5,454 nucleotides of DNA from DASWUD01 sp036401755 (lineage in GTDB: Bacteria > Pseudomonadota > Gammaproteobacteria > Thiohalomonadales > Thiohalomonadaceae), in assembly GCA_036401755.1 (NCBI GenBank), contig DASWUD010000168.1:1-5454 (forward strand), read 5' to 3'. How positions within the stretch are numbered: position 1 is the first letter of the stretch; every line of letters begins with the position of its first letter. Shown here piece after piece: positions 1 through 5,454 of this stretch. The notes below the pieces were generated by a model. That model did not search any database. It saw only the letters and a list, made by a program, of their open reading frames with translations, and was not told the origin of the DNA. The position numbers and the translations under genes are program-made.

Positions 1-1238
1 AATTCATAATCGAGCGTGTTGATGGCCATCAGCCGCGCGCCCTTGAGCGAGGCTTTGCGCAGGCGGTGGGCGATGAGCGGCTGCTCCTTGCGCACATTGG
101 AGCCGATGAGCAGCACCGCATCGCGCGTCTCGAGTTCCGGGAGGGTATGCCCCAGGGAGGGGAAGGCCGGTGTCGCTGGGTCGTCACGGAAATCGAGCTG
201 GCGCAGCCGGTGATCGACGTTATTGCAGCCGAGACCGCGCAGCACCTTCTGCAGCAGGTAGTGCTCCTCGGTAGTCGCGCCATAGGCGGCCAAAGCGCCG
301 AGTTGCGCCGCACCGTGCTGACTCAGCACCGCCTTGAGCCCTTCCGCGGCGAAGGCCAAGGCACTGTTCCAGTCCACCTCCTGCCACTGGCCGTCGCGTT
401 TGACCATCGGCTTGAGCAGGCGATCGGCATGATTGAGGCCCAGATAGCTGAAGCGGTCACGATCGGCGATCCAGCTTTCATTGATGGCGTCGTTTTCGCG
501 AGCCACCACGCGCATCACCTTTTGGCCGCGCACATCGATATCGATATGGCTGCCGACACAATCGTGGGGCGAGACACTCGCTTGGCGGCGCAGCTCCCAG
601 GGGCGTGCGGTGAAACGATAGGGTTTGGAGGTCAGCGCACCGACCGGGCAGAGATCGATGATGTTGCCGGAGAGCTCGGAATCAACGCTCTTGGCGACAT
701 AGGTACCGATGGTCATGTGCTCGCCACGGCCGGTGGCGCCCATTTCGCGGATGCCGGCGATCTCCTCACCGAAACGCACGCAGCGCGTGCAGTGGATGCA
801 GCGCGTCATCTCGGTGGCGATGAGCGGACCGATATCGCGATCGGCCACCACTCGCTTCTCTTCGCTGTAGCGCGAGAAGTCGTTGCCGTAACCGACCGCC
901 ATCTCCTGCAGATCACACTCGCCACCCTGATCGCAAATCGGACAGTCGAGCGGATGGTTGATGAGCAGGAACTCCATGACGTTGCGCTGTGCAGCAATCG
1001 CCTTCGGTGAGCGGGTATAGATCTTCATGCCCGGGGCCACCGGAGTGGCGCAGGCGGGCAGCGGCTTGGCCACCTTTTCCACCTCCACCAGGCACATGCG
1101 GCAGTTGGCGGCAATCGACAGCCGGTTGTGATAGCAGAAGCGTGGAATGGTCACGCCGGCCTCGTCGGCGGCCTGGAGCACCATGGCTCCGTCGCGAGCC
1201 TGGACCGGTGTACCGTTGATCTCGATCTCTACCATCAT
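1..1238 (-). CDS. nuoG: NADH-quinone oxidoreductase subunit G (NuoG), N-terminal half, cut by window edge
   Basis: NuoG is the largest subunit of the NADH-oxidising arm and passes electrons from NuoF towards NuoB through a chain of Fe-S clusters. The frame is open from the start at 1238 down to position 3, giving 412 codons. The family is usually near 800 residues, so about half is present. Counting from the upstream Met, residues 1-80 form a ferredoxin-like [2Fe-2S] domain with C35, C46, C49 and C63 (N1b). H95, C99, C102 and C108 are the His/Cys ligands of N5. C147, C150, C153 and C197 bind N4. From about residue 215 the protein enters the molybdopterin-oxidoreductase-like domain, which in this family carries no molybdenum cofactor. 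The N7 ligand pattern is absent. Two ATG codons stand in tandem (1236-1238 and 1233-1235). A GGGA at 1242-1245 lies 3 bases from the first and 6 from the second, so the second may be the true start. The gene follows nuoF by 26 bases. Confidence 0.96.
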   Translation of the reverse strand, partial: MMVEIEINGTPVQARDGAMVLQAADEAGVTIPRFCYHNRLSIAANCRMCLVEVEKVAKPLPACATPVAPGMKIYTRSPKAIAAQRNVMEFLLINHPLDCPICDQGGECDLQEMAVGYGNDFSRYSEEKRVVADRDIGPLIATEMTRCIHCTRCVRFGEEIAGIREMGATGRGEHMTIGTYVAKSVDSELSGNIIDLCPVGALTSKPYRFTARPWELRRQASVSPHDCVGSHIDIDVRGQKVMRVVARENDAINESWIADRDRFSYLGLNHADRLLKPMVKRDGQWQEVDWNSALAFAAEGLKAVLSQHGAAQLGALAAYGATTEEHYLLQKVLRGLGCNNVDHRLRQLDFRDDPATPAFPSLGHTLPELETRDAVLLIGSNVRKEQPLIAHRLRKASLKGARLMAINTLDYE

Positions 1239-1264
1239 GCGTCCCGTTGTTATCTATTTGGCCG

Positions 1265-2530
1265 CTAGACCATGCAGCGCTTGTGGTCGATGTGATACTG
1301 GAATTCGTCGCGATAGTGCTTGAGGAAACCACGCACCGGCATGGCCGCGGCGTCGCCGAGGGCACAGATGGTGTGCCCCTCGATACGGCGTGCCACGTCA
1401 TTGAGCCTGTCGAGGTCCTCAGGGACCCCTTCACCATGTTCAATGCGGTGCACCATGCGCGACAGCCAGCCGGTTCCTTCACGGCACGGGGTGCACTGAC
1501 CACACGACTCTTCAAAATAGAAATGGGAGAGGCGTGCCAGTACCTTCACCATGCAGGTGGTCTCGTCCATCACGATCACCGAGCCGGCGCCGAGCATCGA
1601 ACCCGCCTTGGCGATGGAGTCGTAGTCCATGGTGACATCCATCATGATGTCGCCCGGAATCACTGGCGTGGAACTGCCCCCCGGGATCACCGCCTTGAGC
1701 TTGTGACCGCTACGCACGCCACCCGCCATTTCCAGCAGTTCGGCGAACGGCGTGCCCATCGGCACCTCGTAGTTGCCCGGCTTGTTCACATGGCCCGACA
1801 CGCAGAACAGCTTGCTGCCACCATTATTGGGCTTGCCGAGGTTGAGAAACCACTCGCCGCCGTTCTTGAGGATCACCGGCACCGAGGCGAGGCTTTCGGT
1901 GTTGTTGATAGTGGTGGGACGGCCGTAGAGACCGAAGCTAGCGGGGAAGGGCGGCTTGAAGCGCGGCTGTCCCTTTTTGCCTTCGATCGATTCGAGCAGC
2001 GCAGTCTCTTCACCGCAGACATAGGCACCGGCACCGAGGTGACTGTGCAGGTCGAAATCATAGCCGGTGCCAAGAATGTTCTTGCCGAGCAGACCGGCAG
2101 CACGCGCCTCTTCGAGGGCAGCCTCGAAACGCTCGTAGGGCTCCCAGAACTCACCGCGTATGTAGTTGTAACCGGCGGTCGCGCCGATGGCGTAACCGGC
2201 GATGAGCATCCCTTCGATCAACTGATGCGGGTTGTAGCGCAGAATGTCGCGATCCTTGCAGGTGCCCGGCTCACCCTCATCGGAGTTGCAGACGATATAT
2301 TTGGCGCCGGCGACATTGCGCGGCATAAAGCTCCACTTCAGGCCGGTGGGAAAACCAGCACCACCGCGACCACGCAGCACCGAGGCCTTCATCTGGGCGA
2401 TGATCTCGTCGGGCGAGATCTTCTCGCGCAGGATCTTTTCCCACACCTCATAGCCGCCGGCGCTGCGATAGGTCGCCAGGGTCCACGGCTTGTCGAGGTG
2501 CAGGGTGCGGAAACAGACTTCGTTGGCCAT
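1265..2530 (-). CDS. nuoF: NADH-quinone oxidoreductase subunit F (NuoF), NADH- and FMN-binding
   Basis: NuoF is the electron entry point of complex I. It binds NADH, takes a hydride onto FMN and passes electrons to cluster N3, on the cytoplasmic tip of the peripheral arm. The 421 residues are a full family length. The glycine-rich loop GRGGAGFPTG at residues 54-63 and the CNSDEGEPG stretch at 81-89 belong to the FMN/NADH site. GAGAYVCGEETALLES at 166-181 is the second nucleotide-binding signature. ESCGQCTPCREGTGW at 341-355 supplies C343, C346 and C349, and C389 in HTICALGD supplies the fourth ligand of the [4Fe-4S] cluster N3. The ATG at 2528-2530 has a GGGAA at 2539-2543, 8 bases upstream, and gives the expected N-terminus. 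The stop is TAG at 1265-1267. The gene sits 23 bases after nuoE and 26 before nuoG, its two partners in the NADH-dehydrogenase module. Nothing is broken or missing. Confidence 0.98.
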   Translation of the reverse strand: MANEVCFRTLHLDKPWTLATYRSAGGYEVWEKILREKISPDEIIAQMKASVLRGRGGAGFPTGLKWSFMPRNVAGAKYIVCNSDEGEPGTCKDRDILRYNPHQLIEGMLIAGYAIGATAGYNYIRGEFWEPYERFEAALEEARAAGLLGKNILGTGYDFDLHSHLGAGAYVCGEETALLESIEGKKGQPRFKPPFPASFGLYGRPTTINNTESLASVPVILKNGGEWFLNLGKPNNGGSKLFCVSGHVNKPGNYEVPMGTPFAELLEMAGGVRSGHKLKAVIPGGSSTPVIPGDIMMDVTMDYDSIAKAGSMLGAGSVIVMDETTCMVKVLARLSHFYFEESCGQCTPCREGTGWLSRMVHRIEHGEGVPEDLDRLNDVARRIEGHTICALGDAAAMPVRGFLKHYRDEFQYHIDHKRCMV

Positions 2531-2553
2531 TGTTATAGTTCCCGTCGCGTCCG

Positions 2554-3048
2554 TCAGTTGAGCCCGTCGAGGATGGTATCGATCAGTTCGGGGGTCAGCC
2601 GCTCATGATAATCACGGGCGATCTGCATCACCGGTGCGTTGACGCAGGCCCCGAGGCACTCCACCTCTTTGAGGGTGAAGCGGCCATCGGCGGTGGTCTC
2701 GCCGAGTTTGATGCCGAGGCGCTTCTGCAGATGTTCCACCACCTGATCGGAGCCGCACAGCATGCAGGAGATGTTGGTGCAGACGCAGATCTTGTGACGC
2801 CCCACCGGATCCAGTTCATACATGGAGTAGAAGCTCGCCACCTCATAGACGGCGATGGACGGCATCTCAAGATAGTCGGCGACCGCATTCATCAGTTGCG
2901 GGGTCAGCCAGCCGCCATTCTGATCCTGGGCGATGCGCAGTGCCGCCATTACCGCCGACTGCTTGCGATCGGCGGGATACTTGGCGATCCAGTGGTCGAT
3001 CTCGGCACGGGATTCGGCACTTAACAACTCGATTATTGAAGAGCTCAT
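2554..3048 (-). CDS. nuoE: NADH-quinone oxidoreductase subunit E (NuoE), [2Fe-2S] protein
   Basis: NuoE is the 24 kDa-type subunit of the NADH-oxidising arm. It has a thioredoxin-like fold holding the [2Fe-2S] cluster N1a close to the FMN of NuoF. N1a lies off the main electron path and has been proposed to limit side reactions at the flavin. The 164 residues match the usual length. The ligands are C90 and C95 in the CTNISC stretch and C131 and C135 in CLGACVNAP, the C-x4-C and C-x3-C pattern of the family. The N-terminal third (about 10-75) is the helical part, with the usual VYEVASFYSMY run at 67-77. The ATG at 3046-3048 shares its A with the last base of the nuoD TGA stop (TGATG), and a GGGGAG at 3060-3065 inside nuoD lies 11 bases upstream. 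Translation is therefore probably coupled to nuoD. The stop is TGA at 2554-2556. The identification is firm. Confidence 0.98.
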   Translation of the reverse strand: MSSSIIELLSAESRAEIDHWIAKYPADRKQSAVMAALRIAQDQNGGWLTPQLMNAVADYLEMPSIAVYEVASFYSMYELDPVGRHKICVCTNISCMLCGSDQVVEHLQKRLGIKLGETTADGRFTLKEVECLGACVNAPVMQIARDYHERLTPELIDTILDGLN

Positions 3049-4301
3049 CAGCGGTCGATCTCCCCGAACACGATATCCTGTGTGCCAATCACCGCCACCA
3101 CGTCAGCGAGCATGTGGCCACGCACCATCTCGTCGAGCGCCGCCAGATGGGCGAAACCGGGGGCGCGAATCTTCATACGGTAGGGTTTGTTGGCGCCATC
3201 CGAGAGCAGATAGATGCCGAACTCCCCCTTCGGATGCTCCACCGCCGCATAGGCCTCACCTTCCGGTACCGACATCCCTTCGCTGAACAGTTTGAAGTGA
3301 TGGATGAGCGCCTCCATGTCGGCCTTCATGGTCTCACGCGCAGGCGGTGCAATCTTATGATTGTCGGTGATCACGGGGCCTGGGTTGTTGCGCAACCACT
3401 CAACACACTGGCGGATGATGCGGTTGGACTGGCGAAACTCCTCGATGCGCACCAGATAGCGGTCGTAACAGTCGCCGTTGGTACCGACCGGTATGTCGAA
3501 ATCGAGTTGGTCGTAGACCTCATACGGCTGCTTCTTGCGCAGGTCCCATGCAATACCGGAACCGCGCAACATTGGGCCGGTCAATCCCAGTTGCAGGGCA
3601 CGCTCCGGTGGGACGACACCGATATTGACCGTGCGTTGTTTCCAGATGCGGTTGTCGGTAAGCAGTGTTTCGTACTCATCCACATAGGTGGGGAAACGAT
3701 TGGTGAAATCTTCGATGAAGTCGAGCAGCGAGCCCTGGCGGTTGGCATTGATACGTGCCACCTCTTTCTCGTTATGCCAGCGCGAGGCCTGCTGTTTGGG
3801 CATACTGTCCGGCAGGTCGCGATAGACACCCCCTGGACGATAGTAAGCCGCGTGCAGACGTGCCCCCGATACCGCCTCATAGCAGTCCATCAGATCTTCG
3901 CGTTCACGGAAGGCGTAGAGGAAGACTGCCATCGCCCCCACGTCAAGGGCATGGGAACCGAGCCAGAGCAGATGATTGAGAATGCGGGTGATCTCGTCGA
4001 ACATCACGCGAATGTACTGGGCACGCAGCGGTACCTCGATGCCGGCCAGCTTTTCGATGGCCATGCAATAGGCGTGCTCGTTACTCATCATGGAGACATA
4101 GTCGAGTCGATCCATGTAGGGCAGCGTCTGCAGGTAGCTCCTGGTCTCGGCCAGTTTTTCCGTGGCGCGATGCAACAGACCGATGTGCGGATCGGCACGC
4201 TCGATCACTTCACCATCCATCTCCAAAATGAGGCGCAGCACACCATGGGCCGCCGGATGTTGCGGACCAAAGTTGAGGGTAAAGTTACGAATCTCAGCCA
4301 C
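3048..4301 (-). CDS. nuoD: NADH-quinone oxidoreductase subunit D (NuoD, 49 kDa-type), GTG start
   Basis: NuoD, with NuoB, forms the quinone-reduction pocket at the foot of the peripheral arm and is related to the large subunit of [NiFe] hydrogenases, without the metal ligands. I place the start at the GTG 4299-4301. This gives 417 residues, the common family length, and begins at AEIRNFTLNFGPQHP, the typical N-terminus. A GAGGG at 4310-4314 lies 8 bases upstream. An in-frame ATG at 4332-4334 would add 11 atypical residues. Counted from the GTG, H19 in QHPAAHGVLR and Y68 in MDRLDYVSM correspond to the quinone-binding His and Tyr known from Thermus and mitochondrial enzymes, and both are 49 residues apart as in those proteins. 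DEITRILNHLLWLG and YYRPGGVYRDLP follow in the middle, and the C-terminus ends in the usual IGTQDIVFGEIDR. It overlaps nuoC by 8 bases. NuoC and NuoD are separate here, not fused as in Escherichia. Confidence 0.97.
   Translation of the reverse strand: MAEIRNFTLNFGPQHPAAHGVLRLILEMDGEVIERADPHIGLLHRATEKLAETRSYLQTLPYMDRLDYVSMMSNEHAYCMAIEKLAGIEVPLRAQYIRVMFDEITRILNHLLWLGSHALDVGAMAVFLYAFREREDLMDCYEAVSGARLHAAYYRPGGVYRDLPDSMPKQQASRWHNEKEVARINANRQGSLLDFIEDFTNRFPTYVDEYETLLTDNRIWKQRTVNIGVVPPERALQLGLTGPMLRGSGIAWDLRKKQPYEVYDQLDFDIPVGTNGDCYDRYLVRIEEFRQSNRIIRQCVEWLRNNPGPVITDNHKIAPPARETMKADMEALIHHFKLFSEGMSVPEGEAYAAVEHPKGEFGIYLLSDGANKPYRMKIRAPGFAHLAALDEMVRGHMLADVVAVIGTQDIVFGEIDR
3060..3065 (-). promoter_or_regulatory. 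Ribosome binding site of nuoE within the nuoD 3' end
   Basis: GGGGAG on the minus strand lies 11 bases ahead of the nuoE ATG and within the codons for the NuoD ending FGEIDR. With the one-base stop/start overlap (TGATG) it suggests that ribosomes finishing nuoD can restart on nuoE. Confidence 0.6.
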
Positions 4302-4917
4302 GCTTGTTACCCTCGCTTTCGTTACCACTGGCATAACGGTGATCGTCGCGGATCACACGCGGTACCATCATGCGCGGCTCGATCGACACCGGCTGATAAA
4401 TAACACGCCCCTGCTCAGGGTCGTAGCGCATCTCCACGTTGCCGCTGATCGGGAAATCCTTGCGGAACGGATGGCCGATGAAACCGTAATCGGTGAGGAT
4501 ACGGCGCAGGTCAGTGTGTCCTTCAAAAACGATACCATACAGGTCAAACGCCTCGCGCTCATACCAGTTGGCACCATTCCAGATATCGATCACTGATTCG
4601 ACCAGTGGTGGCTCGCCATCGACAAAGCAGCGCACGCGGATTCGGTGGTTATTACGTATCGAAAGGAGATGATAAACGACGGCAAACCGCTTTCCGCTCC
4701 AGTTACCGTTGCCATAGTACAGATAGTCGATACCGCACAGGTCGATCAACTCTTCACAACCGAAAGGCTCTTCGTCGCGCAACGCGCTGCACAGCTCGTG
4801 CAAATGTGCTGGTGCCACTTCAATGGTCAGCTCACCCACGGCAACCTTGGTGCCCGATATCAATCCCTTGAAACGATCTTCGATCCGAGCGGCGAGATTT
4901 TGATAGTAGTCAGACAT
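4294..4917 (-). CDS. nuoC: NADH-quinone oxidoreductase subunit C (NuoC, 30 kDa-type)
   Basis: NuoC carries no cofactor. It binds the flank of NuoD and helps assemble the part of complex I that connects the NADH arm to the membrane arm. The 207 residues are a normal size for an unfused NuoC. LIDLCGIDYLYY at 57-68 begins the core fold. WYEREAFDLYGIVFEGH at 118-134, followed by DLRRIL, is the 30 kDa subunit family signature, and LTDYGFIGHPFRKDFP at 141-156 is its usual continuation. The last dozen or so residues after PRVIR (186-190) are a loose, polar tail. The ATG at 4915-4917 has a modest GGAA at 4926-4929, 8 bases upstream, and lies 17 bases after the nuoB stop. The TGA at 4294-4296 lies inside the beginning of nuoD, so the tail of NuoC also encodes the nuoD ribosome binding site. 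No fusion or frameshift is present. Confidence 0.97.
   Translation of the reverse strand: MSDYYQNLAARIEDRFKGLISGTKVAVGELTIEVAPAHLHELCSALRDEEPFGCEELIDLCGIDYLYYGNGNWSGKRFAVVYHLLSIRNNHRIRVRCFVDGEPPLVESVIDIWNGANWYEREAFDLYGIVFEGHTDLRRILTDYGFIGHPFRKDFPISGNVEMRYDPEQGRVIYQPVSIEPRMMVPRVIRDDHRYASGNESEGNKRG
4310..4314 (-). promoter_or_regulatory. Ribosome binding site deciding the nuoD GTG start
   Basis: GAGGG on the minus strand lies inside the 3' end of nuoC, 8 bases ahead of the GTG at 4299-4301. It would fall inside the coding sequence if the upstream ATG at 4332-4334 were used, so it supports the GTG as the nuoD start. Confidence 0.75.
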
Positions 4918-4934
4918 ACGCTCTATTCCGCCGG

Positions 4935-5411
4935 TTAACGGGCAATGGTGCTGGTTCTGCGGATCTTGTTCTGCAGTTGCAAAATACCGTAGAGCAGTGC
5001 CTCCGCAGTCGGAGGGCAGCCCGGGACATAGACATCCACCGGCACAATGCGATCACAGCCGCGCACCACAGCATAGGAGTAGTGATAGTAGCCTCCACCA
5101 TTGGCGCAAGAGCCCATGGAGATCACCCAGCGCGGTTCAGCCATCTGGTCATAGACCTTGCGCAGTGCGGGTGCCATCTTGTTGCAAAGGGTACCCGCCA
5201 CGATCATCACGTCCGATTGACGTGGACTGGGGCGGAACATGATACCGAAGCGATCCAGGTCGTAGCGAGAGGCACCGGCATGCATCATTTCCACTGCACA
5301 GCAGGCCAGACCAAAGGTCATCGGCCACATGGAGCCAGTACGCGCCCAGTTGATCAGGCCATCCAGGCTGGTGGTTGCGAAGCCTTTTTCGAAGACGCCC
5401 TCTATTCCCAC
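4935..5411 (-). CDS. nuoB: NADH-quinone oxidoreductase subunit B (NuoB, PSST-type), cluster N2, GTG start
   Basis: NuoB holds N2, the last [4Fe-4S] cluster of complex I, which reduces quinone at the interface with NuoD. I choose the GTG at 5409-5411 as start: it gives 158 residues beginning (M)GIEGVFEKGF, the typical family N-terminus and length. An AAGGGGG at 5419-5425 lies 7 bases upstream. A GTG at 5430-5432 would add seven residues that simply read through the overlap with nuoA. Counted from the chosen start, C37 and C38 in GLACCAVEMM, C102 in MGSCANGGG and C132 in VPGCPPTAEALL are the four N2 ligands, including the unusual adjacent cysteine pair. RPSPRQSDVMIVAGTLCNKM at 60-79 is another strongly conserved run. 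The start overlaps the end of nuoA by 10 bases, and the TAA stop at 4935-4937 is 17 bases before nuoC. The protein reads as intact and functional. Confidence 0.97.
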   Translation of the reverse strand: MGIEGVFEKGFATTSLDGLINWARTGSMWPMTFGLACCAVEMMHAGASRYDLDRFGIMFRPSPRQSDVMIVAGTLCNKMAPALRKVYDQMAEPRWVISMGSCANGGGYYHYSYAVVRGCDRIVPVDVYVPGCPPTAEALLYGILQLQNKIRRTSTIAR

Positions 5412-5454
5412 TGCAACGCCCCCTTCTTCCACTCATAGATGAAGCCAATCACCA
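5402..5454 (-). CDS. nuoA: NADH-quinone oxidoreductase subunit A (NuoA), C-terminal end only
   Basis: This is the 3' end of a gene that enters from the right edge of the window. Reading on the minus strand gives VIGFIYEWKKGALQWE and then TAG at 5402-5404. The YEWKKGALQW(E/D) ending is the characteristic C-terminus of NuoA, a small membrane subunit of roughly 120 residues with three transmembrane helices. It lies beside the quinone channel at the junction of the two arms of complex I. The hydrophobic VIGFI run would be the end of the third helix. The position directly ahead of nuoB, with a 10-base overlap, is the standard nuoAB arrangement. Only 16 complete codons are visible, so nothing can be said of the rest, and the operon promoter lies outside the window. 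Confidence 0.9.
   Translation of the reverse strand, partial: VIGFIYEWKKGALQWE
5419..5425 (-). promoter_or_regulatory. Ribosome binding site deciding the nuoB GTG start
   Basis: AAGGGGG on the minus strand, encoding part of the Lys-Lys-Gly of the NuoA tail, lies 7 bases ahead of the GTG at 5409-5411. It supports this GTG over the alternative GTG at 5430-5432. Confidence 0.7.

Noticed and set aside
66..1010. A plus-strand open frame of 314 codons opposite nuoG
   Set aside because: It is the codon-register shadow of nuoG, whose Fe-S ligand motifs on the minus strand are complete.
1239..1264. Possible terminator or promoter in the nuoF/nuoG gap
   Set aside because: The 26 bases hold no inverted repeat, no T-run and no convincing -35/-10 pair; only a short GGGA binding site is visible.
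913..1515. A minus-strand open frame of 200 codons spanning the nuoF/nuoG junction
   Set aside because: It is an out-of-frame reading of the end of nuoF and the beginning of nuoG. Both true frames carry conserved cluster ligands across the same bases.
1247..2608. A plus-strand open frame of 453 codons opposite nuoF
   Set aside because: It runs in exact codon register with nuoF, so its stops would need TTA, CTA or TCA codons in nuoF, which are rare in this GC-rich coding style. The translation is rich in His, Arg and Ala, resembles no family I know, and nuoF itself is an unmistakable gene.
4294..4301. Possible nuoC-nuoD fusion as in Escherichia
   Set aside because: nuoC ends with its own TGA at 4294-4296 in a different frame from nuoD, and both proteins have normal separate lengths.
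2940..4403. A plus-strand open frame of 487 codons opposite nuoD and the edges of its neighbours
   Set aside because: It is in codon register with nuoD and explained by the same scarcity of TTA, CTA and TCA codons. It spans three real genes without its own recognisable start site or domain.

Overview
The whole window is a piece of a nuo operon, encoding the proton-pumping NADH:quinone oxidoreductase (respiratory complex I, NDH-1). Every gene lies on the minus strand, so transcription runs from position 5454 towards position 1. In transcription order it holds the last 16 complete codons of nuoA, complete nuoB, nuoC, nuoD, nuoE and nuoF, and about the first half of nuoG, which runs off the window at position 1. 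No stretch longer than 26 bases lies between genes. I see no RNA gene, mobile element, repeat array, CRISPR array, promoter or terminator.

Layout: nuoA tail (5402-5454) overlaps nuoB (4935-5411) by 10 bases. A 17-base gap leads to nuoC (4294-4917), which overlaps nuoD (3048-4301) by 8 bases. nuoD and nuoE (2554-3048) share one base in a TGATG junction. A 23-base gap leads to nuoF (1265-2530), and a 26-base gap to nuoG (1-1238, partial). This packing implies one transcript, with translational coupling at several junctions.

Function: NuoE, NuoF and NuoG form the NADH-oxidising arm, with FMN in NuoF and Fe-S clusters N1a (NuoE), N3 (NuoF) and N1b, N4 and N5 (NuoG). NuoB, NuoC and NuoD form the connecting part that carries electrons to quinone, with cluster N2 in NuoB and the quinone pocket formed by NuoB and NuoD. 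NuoA is a small membrane subunit at the junction with the membrane arm. The remaining genes (nuoH to nuoN) would be expected beyond position 1. All cluster ligands expected in these subunits are visible and intact, so the enzyme looks functional.

Organism: the sequence is moderately GC-rich (judged by eye, not counted). Separate nuoC and nuoD genes exclude an Escherichia-type nuo operon, where the two are fused. NuoG lacks the extra N7 cluster ligands found in Escherichia and Thermus. The ABCDEFG order and the protein wording (for example the NuoB and NuoD core motifs) fit a proteobacterium. A gammaproteobacterium of the sulfur-oxidising or Chromatiales type, or a betaproteobacterium, is my best guess from memory; I cannot decide the lineage without a database search.

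This is ordinary core-metabolism DNA. I found no sign of an undescribed system. The points worth noting are start-codon choices (GTG for both nuoB and nuoD), the absence of N7 in NuoG, and the coupled gene junctions.
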